Assembly (NCBI GenBank): GCA_016710165.1
Contig: JADJLJ010000001.1
Span: 868,001-932,000, forward strand
Source of the DNA: Chitinophagaceae bacterium
GTDB taxonomy: Bacteria > Bacteroidota > Bacteroidia > Chitinophagales > Chitinophagaceae
DNA: 64,000 nt
Direction of reading: 5' to 3'
The notes below the pieces were generated by a model. It had not been told where the DNA came from, ran no database searches, and saw only the letters and a list, made by a program, of their open reading frames with translations. A program made the translations under genes and the position numbers. Below, in pieces: positions 26,135 through 35,824 of the stretch (position 1 is its first letter; each line of letters begins with the position of its first letter).

Positions 26135-27079
26135 TCAGACCTTCAGGTTCTCCAGCATATCCTTCGTCATCTGTTGCAGGTTGAATTCTTCCTTCCATCC
26201 CCAGTCCCTTCTTGCCACGGCATCATCAATACTCTGCGGCCAGCTGTCTGCAATAGGCTGGCGATAATCGGGTTTAAAGCTGACTGAAAAATCCGGGACA
26301 TACTTCTTTATCTCCGCAGTGATCTCCTTTGGTGAAAAACTCATGGCCGATAAATTGTAAGACGTACGTACAGAGATCTTATCTGCCGGCGCTTCCATCA
26401 ATTCGATCGTAGCCCGGATGGCATCGGGCATATACATCATGGGCAGGTATGTATCTTCCCGTAAGAAGCATTCATAATTCTTTCCCTTCTTTGCCTTGTA
26501 AAAAATATCCACGGCATAATCCGTTGTTCCGCCGCCGGGTTCACTCTTATAGCTTATCAGTCCGGGGTAACGCAGGCTCCGTACATCCACCCCATAGCGC
26601 TGATTAAAATAATGGCACCAGAACTCACCGGCATATTTACTGATACCGTAAACAGTGGTAGGCTCAATAATGGTCTGTTGCGGGCAATCCTGTTTTGGCG
26701 AGGTGGGCCCGAAAACCGCAATACTGCTCGGCCAATATACTTTATGCAGGTTTTCCTCCCGGGCTATGTCCAGCACGTTCAGTAAACTCTGCATGTTTAG
26801 ACTCCAGGCCAGGTTGGGATTTTTTTCGCCGGTGGCAGAAAGAATGGCAGCCAACAGGTATACCTGGGTAATATTCTGCCGGATCACCTGTACGTGCAGC
26901 ATCTCCTTGTTCATCACATCCAGGCTCACGTAGGGGCCGGTACCCTTTAGCAGGTCATTTTCTTCCCGCAGGTCAGAAGCCACTACGTTGGCATTGCCGT
27001 ATATTTTACGAAGAGCCAGTGTTAACTCCACTCCTATCTGTCCGGATGCGCCGATCACTAATATTTTCTCTTTAAGCAT
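26135..27079 (-). CDS. L-threonine 3-dehydrogenase, SDR (epimerase-like) type
   Basis: 314 residues. NAD-binding GASGQIG at residues 10-16, the active-site pair Tyr144 and Lys148 in YGISKYAGE, PSSIAVFGPTSP, and RYPGLISYKSEPGGGTTDYAV match the short-chain threonine dehydrogenases of Bacteroidota, which oxidise threonine to 2-amino-3-ketobutyrate. A general NAD-dependent epimerase is the alternative, less likely given the close motif match. It has its own promoter region, as the neighbours run the other way. Confidence 0.88.
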   Translation of the reverse strand: MLKEKILVIGASGQIGVELTLALRKIYGNANVVASDLREENDLLKGTGPYVSLDVMNKEMLHVQVIRQNITQVYLLAAILSATGEKNPNLAWSLNMQSLLNVLDIAREENLHKVYWPSSIAVFGPTSPKQDCPQQTIIEPTTVYGISKYAGEFWCHYFNQRYGVDVRSLRYPGLISYKSEPGGGTTDYAVDIFYKAKKGKNYECFLREDTYLPMMYMPDAIRATIELMEAPADKISVRTSYNLSAMSFSPKEITAEIKKYVPDFSVSFKPDYRQPIADSWPQSIDDAVARRDWGWKEEFNLQQMTKDMLENLKV

Positions 27080-27195
27080 AGCAAGTCTTTGAAATACAAA
27101 TGTAAGGGCTAATACAATTCATTCCTCAGGCAAAGCCGTTTGTTCATCAAATCCCGCCGTTCGGAAGTTCGTGATGTTTTTTTAGTTCTTTTATT

Positions 27196-27203
27196 TATAT
27201 TTG
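27196..27203 (+). promoter_or_regulatory. -7 element before the S74 protein gene
   Basis: TATATTTG, about 100 bases before the ATG. Confidence 0.45.
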
Positions 27204-27305
27204 AATTGCCCTTTAATATAGACCAATATCCTTCGGTCGACGCCAATTACCCTTCTCGATCAGCAAGAAATTTTTCACCCTGGTGACCTTTAAAACTATA
27301 CTATT

Positions 27306-29603
27306 ATGAGAAAGAAGTACCTCTTGCTGATAACCTTTCTGCCCGTTATTCATTTTGCTGGTGCACAGTCCTTTTCTGTAAATACTGACGGAAGTGTTGC
27401 CGACCCGAGCGCCATGCTGGATGTGAAAAGCAGCCAGAAGGGGCTTTTGATACCCCGGATGACAAAGACTGAAAGAAACGCTATCACCACCCCCGCTACC
27501 GGTTTGCTGGTATTTCAAAATGCGCCCGACAGTATTGGCTTCTATTATTACGACGGCAGTAAATGGAGTTGGGTTGCATCCATTAACGGAAATGCCGATA
27601 CCCTTGCCTGGAAAAGAAACGGGAATGCAGGCACCAGCACCGCAATGCATTTCATCGGAACCACCGACAACCGGGCACTGAACTTCCGGGTCAATAATAT
27701 ACGGGCAGGATTGATCGATAATGCCAGTTACAATTTAGCCCTGGGATACTCCGGTTTCCTTAACAATTCATCAGGCACACATAATACAGCCATCGGTTAT
27801 CAGTCAATGACCGGTAATACAACAGGCAATTACAATACCTCTGTGGGGGCGTTCAGTTTTTTCAGCAATACAGCGGGGATCCGGAATACGGCCATAGGAA
27901 CCTCTGCACTTTATTTCAATAATGCCAATGATAATACAGCTGTTGGATATGAAGCTCTTAATCAGACTTCATCTGTTGCTGCAAGAAACAATACAGCGGT
28001 AGGTTCAAATGCATTGCGGCAGAACAGCTCCGGTACCGCCAATACCGCAATGGGTGATTCAGCAGGATATATTTTAACCGCGGCCAGCTATAATGTCTTT
28101 TTCGGAAAAAATGCAGGAAGGGATAACCTGGGTTCCTGGACGACCCTGATCGGTATTGATGCCGGGACAAAAAACACGGCCAACGGAAGCGTTTTCATTG
28201 GTTCAGCTGCAGGGATGAAAAACACATCCGGCATTGGAAACACATTTGTAGGCGATAATGCCGGAAGAGAAGTTATCACAAGTTCAAATAATTCCTTTTT
28301 CGGAAGCTATGCCGGCCAGGCAACTACAGGTTCAGGAAATAGTTTTTTTGGCAGACTGGCCGGGTATAATAATACATCAGGCATCAATAATCTGGCCACT
28401 GGGTTTGAATCGCTGATAAGTAACCAGGGAGGCAACAACAATACTGCTGTTGGCTACAGGAGCCTTTATTCCAATACATCCGGCTACAGCAATATTGCCC
28501 TTGGCCCGGAAGCATTACGGACAAATACAACCGGCAGTAATCTGGTTGCGGTGGGTGATTCAGCCCTCTATAATAATTCCGGTGGTACCAGTAATACGGC
28601 TGTTGGCTCAAAAGCTTTATATCTTAATTCAAACGGCGTAAATAATACAGCAACAGGATTCCAGGCTTTAAGACAAAACGGACTTGGCAGCAATAATACG
28701 GCATTTGGATCCAATGCTTTGATCCTTAATACAAATGGAAGTGCCCATACTGCAATGGGTTCATTTGCATTAAGTAACCTGACAGGCAGTAATTACAATG
28801 TTGCCATTGGTGACAGTGCAGCCCGGAATTTAGCAAGCGGCTCCAATAATGTTATTGTAGGTACCTGGGCAATGAAAGATCATACTGTCGGCCAGCAAAA
28901 TACGGCCATTGGAAACTTTGCCATGGGAGAAAGAGAAAGCGGTAATTATAACACAGCCCTAGGAGCAGGAAGCCTATGGAATACAAACAATGACTATAAT
29001 ACGGGGATCGGGTACCAAGCAGGTGTTGCAAATGTTTCAGGAACCAACAATACCTACCTGGGAGCAAATGTTATCGTTGGAGTTGATAATTTGACCAACT
29101 CTACAGCTCTTGGAGCAAACTCGTTTATAAACGTAAGTAATAAGGTCCGGATCGGTTCTTCAACTGTAACAGTGATCGAAGGACAGGTTGGATACACATT
29201 CCCATCTGACGGAAGATTTAAAACAGCGGTCACTGAATCTGTTCCGGGGCTTGATTTTATTACCAGGCTGCGCCCGGTTATTTATAATTTCCAGACTTCC
29301 CGGTATGATGCTTTTATAAGATCAGGTACTACTGCAGATCCGAAGCTCATCGGCTCTATTGATTATACCGAATCAGAACGCATACGTCATAGTGGCTTTA
29401 TTGCACAGGAGGTTGAAAAAGCAGCCAGGGAAGCAGGTTATGATTTTGACGGAATTGTCATTCCAAAGAATGATAAGGACACCTACGGCATAGGTTATTC
29501 TCAATTTGTGGTCCCATTGGTAAAAGCAGTACAGGAACAACAAAAACAAATAGAATCGCTGAAAAAAGAACTGGATGAAATGAAGAAATTAATAGGGAAA
29601 TAG
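27306..29603 (+). CDS. Secreted repeat protein with C-terminal S74 self-cleaving chaperone domain
   Basis: 765 residues: signal peptide, a short N-terminal domain, then about 450 residues of repeats with the core NTAxGxxAL/NTAIGYxS (for example GTHNTAIGYQSMTGNTTGNYNTSVGAFS), like the trimeric beta-roll of YadA-type adhesin heads. The C-terminus is the intramolecular chaperone of endosialidase-type fibres: PSDGRFKTAV with the expected cleavage Ser634, then GFIAQEVEKAAREAG and a coiled-coil end (VQEQQKQIESLKKELDEMKK). It probably trimerises and is processed on the cell surface. No phage genes lie nearby, so a bacterial surface fibre is more likely than a phage tail fibre. Confidence 0.85.
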   Translation: MRKKYLLLITFLPVIHFAGAQSFSVNTDGSVADPSAMLDVKSSQKGLLIPRMTKTERNAITTPATGLLVFQNAPDSIGFYYYDGSKWSWVASINGNADTLAWKRNGNAGTSTAMHFIGTTDNRALNFRVNNIRAGLIDNASYNLALGYSGFLNNSSGTHNTAIGYQSMTGNTTGNYNTSVGAFSFFSNTAGIRNTAIGTSALYFNNANDNTAVGYEALNQTSSVAARNNTAVGSNALRQNSSGTANTAMGDSAGYILTAASYNVFFGKNAGRDNLGSWTTLIGIDAGTKNTANGSVFIGSAAGMKNTSGIGNTFVGDNAGREVITSSNNSFFGSYAGQATTGSGNSFFGRLAGYNNTSGINNLATGFESLISNQGGNNNTAVGYRSLYSNTSGYSNIALGPEALRTNTTGSNLVAVGDSALYNNSGGTSNTAVGSKALYLNSNGVNNTATGFQALRQNGLGSNNTAFGSNALILNTNGSAHTAMGSFALSNLTGSNYNVAIGDSAARNLASGSNNVIVGTWAMKDHTVGQQNTAIGNFAMGERESGNYNTALGAGSLWNTNNDYNTGIGYQAGVANVSGTNNTYLGANVIVGVDNLTNSTALGANSFINVSNKVRIGSSTVTVIEGQVGYTFPSDGRFKTAVTESVPGLDFITRLRPVIYNFQTSRYDAFIRSGTTADPKLIGSIDYTESERIRHSGFIAQEVEKAAREAGYDFDGIVIPKNDKDTYGIGYSQFVVPLVKAVQEQQKQIESLKKELDEMKKLIGK

Positions 29604-29640
29604 CCGGCATATGGAATACAATATTAAAAACTGAATATTG

Positions 29641-29648
29641 TAACTTTG
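29641..29648 (+). promoter_or_regulatory. kdsA -7 element, almost touching the start codon
   Basis: TAACTTTG ends four bases before the ATG (29653), so the transcript should be leaderless or nearly so. Confidence 0.6.
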
Positions 29649-29652
29649 CGGC

Positions 29653-30483
29653 ATGGAAAAATATTTAACCGAACTTTTCAACAAGCAGCAATACGATAAG
29701 AACAATTTCTTCCTGATTGCAGGCCCCTGCGTGGTGGAAGGGGAAGAAATAGTGATGGAAATAGCAGAGAAAGTTTCTGCTGCCTGCAAAAAACTGCAGA
29801 TACCATATATATTCAAGGCATCTTACCGAAAAGCAAACCGTACTTCCGCCAGTTCATTCACCGGCATCGGCGATGAAAAAGCCCTGGAGCTGATAAAGAA
29901 AGTAAGCGAAAAATTCTCCATCCCCACCACCACCGACATCCATACCGCCGAAGAAGCAGCCATGGCAGCTAAGTATGTTGACGTGTTGCAGATCCCTGCA
30001 TTTCTATGCCGCCAGACCGACCTGCTGATCGCTGCCGCAAAAACAGGGAAGATCGTGAACGTAAAAAAGGGGCAGTTTGTAAGCGGCCCTTCCATGAAAT
30101 TTGCTGTTGAAAAGATAAACAATGCCGGTAACAACAAGGTCGGACTGATCGAACGGGGCAATACATTCGGCTACCAGGACCTTGTGGTTGACTACCGCAA
30201 CATCACCTGGATGAGAGAGATAAAAGTACCTGTCATAATGGATTGCACCCATGCGTTGCAGCAACCGAATCAAACTGCCGGCGTAACAGGAGGAAACCCT
30301 GAGCTGATCGAAACGATCGCCAAAGCTGCCATAGCCACAGGGGCCGATGGTTTATTCATTGAAACACACCCCAACCCTGCTGTGGCAAAAAGCGACGGTG
30401 CCAATATGCTGCGGCTAAACCTGCTGGAACCCCTGCTGGAAAAACTGGTGAGGATAAGGAAAGCTATTGCCCCTATCCCCTAA
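29653..30483 (+). CDS. kdsA: 3-deoxy-8-phosphooctulonate (KDO-8-P) synthase
   Basis: Condenses arabinose-5-phosphate with phosphoenolpyruvate in KDO synthesis for lipopolysaccharide. 276 residues, the usual length, with FFLIAGPCVVEGEE, FKASYRKANRTSASSFTGIG, TDIHTAEEA, LQIPAFLCRQTDLL, KKGQFVSGPSMK and DCTHALQQPNQ. The last codons and stop (..PIP, then TAA) lie inside a CCCCTATCCCCTAAAGGG repeat that has an inverted copy at the end of the converging gene. Confidence 0.95.
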   Translation: MEKYLTELFNKQQYDKNNFFLIAGPCVVEGEEIVMEIAEKVSAACKKLQIPYIFKASYRKANRTSASSFTGIGDEKALELIKKVSEKFSIPTTTDIHTAEEAAMAAKYVDVLQIPAFLCRQTDLLIAAAKTGKIVNVKKGQFVSGPSMKFAVEKINNAGNNKVGLIERGNTFGYQDLVVDYRNITWMREIKVPVIMDCTHALQQPNQTAGVTGGNPELIETIAKAAIATGADGLFIETHPNPAVAKSDGANMLRLNLLEPLLEKLVRIRKAIAPIP

Positions 30484-30573
30484 AGGGAACAATTATGTTT
30501 TACTAATAAATTTTTTGTTACAAACCAATCTTCGCATTGATCTTCTCCATTTTCCCCCTTTAGGGGATAGGGG
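30470..30573. repeat. Inverted copies of a CCCCTATCCCCTAAAGGG element at two gene ends
   Basis: 30470-30487 and 30556-30573 are exact 18-bp inverted copies, about 70 bases apart. The first contains the kdsA stop codon; the second ends at the stop of the converging PspC gene. They may act as a shared terminator or transcript-end protector. Confidence 0.7.
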
Positions 30574-30795
30574 TCACAGATACCGCAGCGGGTTCCTTCT
30601 TGCATTCAGGATATACCGTTTCACATTCATCCAGAAAGCAACAAAGAAGTAAATGATCACCGGGGAACCCAGGGTCATAAAAGACATATAGATAAAGTAC
30701 TTTCGTATGGTGGAGGTGGCAATGCCCATCCGTTCGCCAATGGCGGTACATACTCCAAATACATGCCACTCAATAAAATGTTTGAACCGGTTCAT
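30574..30795 (-). CDS. PspC domain protein
   Basis: 73 residues. The pattern HVFGVCTAIGERMGIATSTIRKYFIYMSFMTLGSPVIIYFFVAFWMN is a PspC domain: a short amphipathic segment with the Gly-x-Cys/Gly-Ile motif, then one membrane helix. PspC proteins sense or support inner membrane integrity in phage-shock responses; here there is no pspA nearby. It converges on kdsA. Confidence 0.75.
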   Translation of the reverse strand: MNRFKHFIEWHVFGVCTAIGERMGIATSTIRKYFIYMSFMTLGSPVIIYFFVAFWMNVKRYILNARRNPLRYL

Positions 30796-30857
30796 CCTGC
30801 TAAATTAAACACATTTTAACCCAAAAACAAAGCCTTTAAAAAATGCCTTTGTTTCAG

Positions 30858-30865
30858 TAAATTTG
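30858..30865 (+). promoter_or_regulatory. Aconitase gene -7 element
   Basis: TAAATTTG, 64 bases before the ATG. Confidence 0.5.
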
Positions 30866-30929
30866 CACTCCAATCTGGAATTTATCCAGTTCACAAACCA
30901 GTTCATTCTCAAATCACCAAATTATTACT

Positions 30930-33202
30930 ATGGCCTTCGACCTCGACATGATCAAAAAGTTGTATGCCGATTATGGCAACCGTATTGAAGCAGCCCGTAA
31001 AGCAGTGGGCAAACCCCTGACCCTTACAGAAAAAATATTGTATGCCCACCTTTGGGAGGGAAACGCCTCCCAGCCTTATGAGCGTGGCAAAAGCTATGTG
31101 GATTTTGCACCCGACCGGGTGGCCATGCAGGATGCCACCGCACAAATGGCGCTGCTCCAGTTCATGCAGAGCGGCCGTGACAAGGTAGCAGTTCCTTCCA
31201 CGGTACACTGCGACCACCTGATCGAAGCCAAAGTGAACAGCAAGACCGACCTGGACAGGGCTGTGCATGAAAGCAGCGAAGTATATGATTTCCTGGCTTC
31301 CGTCAGTAATAAATACGGCATCGGTTTCTGGAAACCCGGCGCCGGCATCATTCACCAGGTGGTGCTTGAAAATTACGCCTTTCCCGGTGGTATGATGATC
31401 GGAACAGACAGTCATACCGTTAATGCCGGTGGTTTGGGTATGATCGCCATTGGCGTTGGTGGCGCCGATGCATGCGATGTGATGGCCGGCTTGCCCTGGG
31501 AACTGAAAATGCCCAAACTGATTGGTGTAAAACTGACCGGTAAATTGAACGGATGGACCGCACCCAAAGATGTAATTCTTAAAGTGGCCGGCATACTTAC
31601 TGTAAAAGGGGGTACCGGTACCGTAGTGGAATATTTTGGCGAAGGCGCTGTATCCATGAGTTGTACCGGTAAAGGGACCATTTGTAATATGGGCGCCGAG
31701 ATCGGTGCAACCACATCAACCTTTGGGTATGATGAAAGCATGAGCCGTTACTTAAAAGCCACGGGTCGTGAAGAAATTGCCGTTGGTGCGGATGCCGTTA
31801 AAGAACACCTGACCGCCGATGCAGAAGTATATGCCGATCCCGGAAAATATTTCGACCAGGTGATCGAGATCAATCTCTCGGAACTGGAACCGCATTTGAA
31901 CGGGCCATTCACTCCCGATCTTGCTACACCTATTTCTAAAATGAAAGAAGAAGCCATTAAGAATGGCTGGCCTACAAAAATTGAAGTGGGCCTGATCGGC
32001 AGTTGCACCAACTCTTCGTACGAAGACATAAGCCGTGCTGTGAGCCTGGCAAAACAGGTGAGCGAAAAAGGGTTGAAATTAAGATCAGAATTCACCATAA
32101 CACCCGGCAGTGAGCAGGTTCGCTATACGATCGAAAGGGATGGATTTTTAAATGTATTTGATAAGATCGGGGCTACCGTTTTTGCCAATGCCTGCGGCCC
32201 CTGCATCGGAATGTGGGCAAGGGTGGGTGCAGAAAAAGCAGAGAAGAACACCATCGTACATTCATTCAACCGCAACTTTGCCAAGCGTGCCGATGGCAAC
32301 CCGAATACGTATGCATTTGTAGGCAGTCCCGAAATGGTAACGGCCATGGCCATTGCCGGCGACCTGACCTTTAACCCGCTGACCGATACATTGACCAACG
32401 AAAAAGGCGAGCAGGTAAAACTGGATCCGCCCACCGGGTATGAGTTACCGCCTGCCGGTTTTGCTGTGGAAGATGCCGGCTACCAGGCACCCGCCGCTGA
32501 TGGAAGCAGTGTGCAGGTAAAAGTATCTCCCACAAGCGACCGCTTACAATTATTAGAACCATTTGCTGCATGGGAAGGCACTGACCTGAATGGATTGAAA
32601 TTGCTCATCAAAGCAAAGGGCAAATGCACCACCGACCATATCAGTATGGCGGGTAAATGGCTGAAATACCGTGGTCACCTGGATAATATCAGTAATAACC
32701 TGCTCATCGGCGCCACCAATTTCTTTAATGATAAGACCGATAATGTAAAAAGCCAGCTGAACGGCGAATACGGGCCCGTACCGGCCACACAACGGTTTTA
32801 CAAAGCGGCGGGCATTGGTACCATTGTAGTGGGAGATGAAAACTATGGCGAGGGGTCAAGCCGTGAACATGCAGCCATGGAACCAAGGCATTTAGGCGTA
32901 CGTGCCGTACTGGTAAAATCATTTGCACGGATACATGAGACCAACCTGAAAAACAAGGCATGCTGGCCCTGACCTTTGCCAATAAAGAGGATTACAACAA
33001 GATCCTCGAGGACGATACCATTGATATTGAAGGGTTACTGGCTTTTGCGCCCAACAAACCATTGCAACTGGTGTTGAACCATGCCGATGGCAGTGCAGAG
33101 ACCATACAGGTAAACCACACGTACAATCAACAACAGATCGGGTGGTTCAAAGCCGGTGCTGCACTGAATATTATCCGGAGGGAGTTTGAGCGTAAACAAT
33201 AA
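30930..33202 (+). CDS. Aconitate hydratase, mitochondrial-like type; interrupted by a frameshift
   Basis: [4Fe-4S] enzyme converting citrate to isocitrate in the TCA cycle. The first frame (30930-32972) gives 680 residues with the cluster Cys motifs GSCTNSSYEDISRA and ANACGPCIGMW and the swivel-domain motif GDENYGEGSSREHAAMEPRHLG. It breaks at a run of five A (32949-32953). The second frame carries on from there (GMLALTFANKEDYNKI..) to 33202 and completes the C-terminus. One extra A gives ETNLKKQGMLALTFAN, the expected sequence. No other aconitase is in the window. The break is most likely a sequence error, since the enzyme is central, but this cannot be proven here. Confidence 0.9.
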
Positions 33203-33224
33203 CACCCGGTAAACTGTTATAAAG

Positions 33225-33250
33225 ACCTGCCCCGACCGGCAGGTTTTTTA
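33225..33250 (+). terminator. Aconitase gene terminator
   Basis: ACCTGCC pairs with GGCAGGT around a six-base loop, followed by six T. Confidence 0.85.
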
Positions 33251-33322
33251 TTAACAAATCCTTATAAATAAATATTTAATGTTTAAACATTGAAGTTGTA
33301 CCTTGCATCAAATTTAAAAATC

Positions 33323-33892
33323 ATGGCAACCAAAAACTGGGTCCTGGACCCCACACACAGCGAAGTTCATTTCAAGATCAAACACCTGATGATCACCAAT
33401 GTTACAGGCAGTTTTGACATTTTTACTGTATCGGCAAAGACCGAAGAAGAAGACTTTACCCGGGGAAAGATCACCTTCACGGCCGATGTGAATTCCATCT
33501 CCACCGGCAATGAGCAAAGAGACGGTCACCTGAAGAGTGGCGACTTTTTCGATGTAGAAAAATTCCCCCGGATCAAATTTGAAGCAACCAAGGCAACACC
33601 CGTTGACAACGATGGTTCATTCGACCTGTACGGCGACCTGACCATACGCGACGTGACAAAAAATGTAAAGCTGGCCGTAGAATTCGGCGGGGTGGTTAAA
33701 GACCCGTACGGAAATACCAAGGCCGGTTTCACCATCAATGGAAAGATCAACCGGAAGGATTTTGGACTTACCTGGAATGCGGCTACCGAAGCAGGTGGCG
33801 TAGTGGTAAGTGAGGAAGTGAGGATCGTAGCAGAGATACAATTGGTAGAACAACCGGTTGCTGAAGAGGTAGAACTCGCAGCACAGCAATAA
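33323..33892 (+). CDS. YceI family protein
   Basis: 189 residues from the ATG at 33323 (an in-frame start 33 bases upstream adds a leader-like tail and is less likely). NWVLDPTHSEVHFKIKHLMITNVTGSF is the classic YceI opening, followed by the lipocalin-like barrel motifs (GHLKSGDFFDVEKFPRIKFEAT, DLTIRDVTKNVKLAVEFGG, INRKDFGLTWN). Family members bind isoprenoid-like lipids. There is no signal peptide, so it should be cytoplasmic. Confidence 0.9.
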   Translation: MATKNWVLDPTHSEVHFKIKHLMITNVTGSFDIFTVSAKTEEEDFTRGKITFTADVNSISTGNEQRDGHLKSGDFFDVEKFPRIKFEATKATPVDNDGSFDLYGDLTIRDVTKNVKLAVEFGGVVKDPYGNTKAGFTINGKINRKDFGLTWNAATEAGGVVVSEEVRIVAEIQLVEQPVAEEVELAAQQ

Positions 33893-33915
33893 TATATTTT
33901 TGCCCATGAGAACTG

Positions 33916-33945
33916 AAACTGAATCCCGGTGGGATTCAGTTTTTT
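33916..33945 (+). terminator. YceI gene terminator
   Basis: 12-bp perfect stem AAACTGAATCCC / GGGATTCAGTTT with loop GGT and trailing T run. Confidence 0.88.
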
Positions 33946-33961
33946 CGTTAATACCGCTTGA

Positions 33962-34366
33962 TCATTTTACATCAAACCATACTTTGTTAGCATCATTCCA
34001 GTCTCCGTTATAATTAATGGTAAGTTCCTCCCCTTTTTCAATCACCCGCACGGTTTTGATCATCATGTTCTCATCTTCAAAATCCATGAAATACTCACAA
34101 TTGCTTTTATAGCTGTGGTTATAAATGGGTATCAGCCCAAGCGCCATGCAGCATCTGCCTGCCTGTCCGGCAGGCAGGTCCTTCTGCTTTCCCCACTCAA
34201 AAATATAATCGTGCAAAAGGGTCTTGTCCAAATACTCCCGGTCTGCCTTCTCCATGGCAATGACCGGGGATATTTCAATGACGGTATTGGCCGGGATCCG
34301 TTCCCGGGTAAAGACCCCCCTGCCCTTTTCGTTCGTGCTATCAACAAATAAATAAGGCTTCAGCAT
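33962..34366 (-). CDS. SET domain protein with an inserted REP-like element
   Basis: 134 residues of a minimal SET domain: FVDSTNEKGRGVFTRERIPANTVIEISPV at the start, PIYNHSYKSNCEYFMDFED and GEELTINYNGDW at the end, the parts that bind S-adenosylmethionine and the substrate lysine. A probable protein lysine methyltransferase, target unknown. Between EWGKQK and CCMALGLIPIYNHS lies DLPAGQAGR, encoded by a perfect palindrome (34155-34177). I infer that a mobile palindrome was inserted in frame. Confidence 0.82.
   Translation of the reverse strand: MLKPYLFVDSTNEKGRGVFTRERIPANTVIEISPVIAMEKADREYLDKTLLHDYIFEWGKQKDLPAGQAGRCCMALGLIPIYNHSYKSNCEYFMDFEDENMMIKTVRVIEKGEELTINYNGDWNDANKVWFDVK
34155..34177. 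repeat. Palindrome inside the SET gene
   Basis: CTGCCTGCC pairs with GGCAGGCAG over loop TGTCC. The same core occurs at 16333-16348 in an intergenic gap and, diverged, at 47914-47931. Confidence 0.75.
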
Positions 34367-34432
34367 AACATCGGGTTAAGATAAATGGGCTAAATTGCGG
34401 CACATTTCAATGCAATTTAATAACAATGAACG

Positions 34433-35824
34433 ATGTCGCTGGAACTGGAAGAAATATCATTGCAGCAGCGGTTTGAAGAAGTGATCGCTTCGGAGAACAA
34501 ACTGGAGATACAGGAATTTCTGAATCACCAGAACATCAGCGACGTGGCCAACCTCATTTACGACAACGAGGATTACGAAAGCCAGATCATTTCCCATCTT
34601 TCCATTCACCGGGCTGCCAGCGTTTTTAAGATCCTTGAACTGCCGGTTCAGAAAAGGATCATTAAGAATTTACCGGCATTTAAAACCACCGAGCTGCTCA
34701 ATGAACTGCCGGCGGATGACCGGGTTGCCTTCCTGGAAGAATTGCCCACCAGCATTGTAAGGGACCTCATCAAGACCCTGGAACCCGATGAACGTATAGT
34801 AACCCTTGAAGTACTGGGCTATCCCGAAAACAGCATGGGCCGGATAATGACGCCGGACTATGTATACATATACGAGCACAATACCGTGGCAGAGGTTTTT
34901 GAAACGATCCGCAAGCATGCCAAAAGCAGTGAGACCATTGATGTGATCTATGTGATCAATGAACAGGGCGAGCTGCTGGATGATATCCGCATCCGGGACT
35001 TCATCCTGGCGGACCCTCAAACCAAAGTGACCGAACTGATGGACGGGCGTTCCATTGTGTTGCACGTGAATGATGACCAGGAAATGGCCAGCGAGGTCTT
35101 TAAGATGAATAACCGGGTGGCTTTGCCCGTTACCGACAACAATAATATCCTGCTGGGCATTGTTACCATTGATGATATCCTTTGGGTGGCAGAAGAAGAG
35201 TTCAGCGAAGACATCCAGAAGATAGGTGGTACCGAAGCATTGGATGAACCCTACCTGGATATGCCTTTCTGGAAACTGATCGGCAAACGGGCGCCCTGGC
35301 TCATCATTTTATTCGTGGGCGAATTATTCACTGCCAGCGCCATGAGTTTCTTTGAAGACGAGATCAAAAAAGTGCTGGTGCTGAACATGCTGGTGCCCCT
35401 CATCATTTCCAGCGGCGGTAATACCGGGAGCCAGGCATCCACCCTTATCATTCAGGCCATGGCCAAAGCAGAGATCACAATCAATGACTGGCTGAAAATA
35501 TTCAAACGGGAATTAAAAAGCGGCCTCGTGCTGGGTGGGATATTAGGCATGGTGGGTTTTATCAGAACCTTTGTGTGGAGTTATATAGAACCGCATCTTT
35601 ACGGCGCCCACACATTCCTGCTGGCAATGGTAACAGGTGTTTCGGTCCTGGGAGTTGTTCTATGGGGCACGCTTGCCGGCTCCATGCTTCCCATGTTCTT
35701 AAAGAGATTGAAATTTGACCCTGCTACATCCTCCGCACCATTTGTAGCCACATTGGTGGATGTTACAGGCATTGTCATTTATTTCACGGTGGCCTATTTC
35801 TTCCTTTCCGGCATTTTACTGTAA
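34433..35824 (+). CDS. mgtE: Magnesium transporter MgtE
   Basis: 463 residues. Soluble N domain with repeated helical hairpins (LLNELPADDRVAFLEELPTSIVRDLIKTLEPDERI), two CBS domains (MGRIMTPDYVYIYEHNTVAEVFETI and VTELMDGRSIVLHVNDDQEMASEVFKMNNRVALPVTD), then five membrane helices with the pore signature LVPLIISSGGNTGSQASTLIIQAMA. The N and CBS domains close the pore when internal Mg2+ is high. The 3' end overlaps the converging histidine phosphatase by nine bases. Confidence 0.95.
   Translation: MSLELEEISLQQRFEEVIASENKLEIQEFLNHQNISDVANLIYDNEDYESQIISHLSIHRAASVFKILELPVQKRIIKNLPAFKTTELLNELPADDRVAFLEELPTSIVRDLIKTLEPDERIVTLEVLGYPENSMGRIMTPDYVYIYEHNTVAEVFETIRKHAKSSETIDVIYVINEQGELLDDIRIRDFILADPQTKVTELMDGRSIVLHVNDDQEMASEVFKMNNRVALPVTDNNNILLGIVTIDDILWVAEEEFSEDIQKIGGTEALDEPYLDMPFWKLIGKRAPWLIILFVGELFTASAMSFFEDEIKKVLVLNMLVPLIISSGGNTGSQASTLIIQAMAKAEITINDWLKIFKRELKSGLVLGGILGMVGFIRTFVWSYIEPHLYGAHTFLLAMVTGVSVLGVVLWGTLAGSMLPMFLKRLKFDPATSSAPFVATLVDVTGIVIYFTVAYFFLSGILL

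Noticed and set aside
27306..29603. Prophage tail fibre
   Set aside because: The S74 domain is shared with phages, but the protein has a bacterial signal peptide and its neighbours are housekeeping genes.
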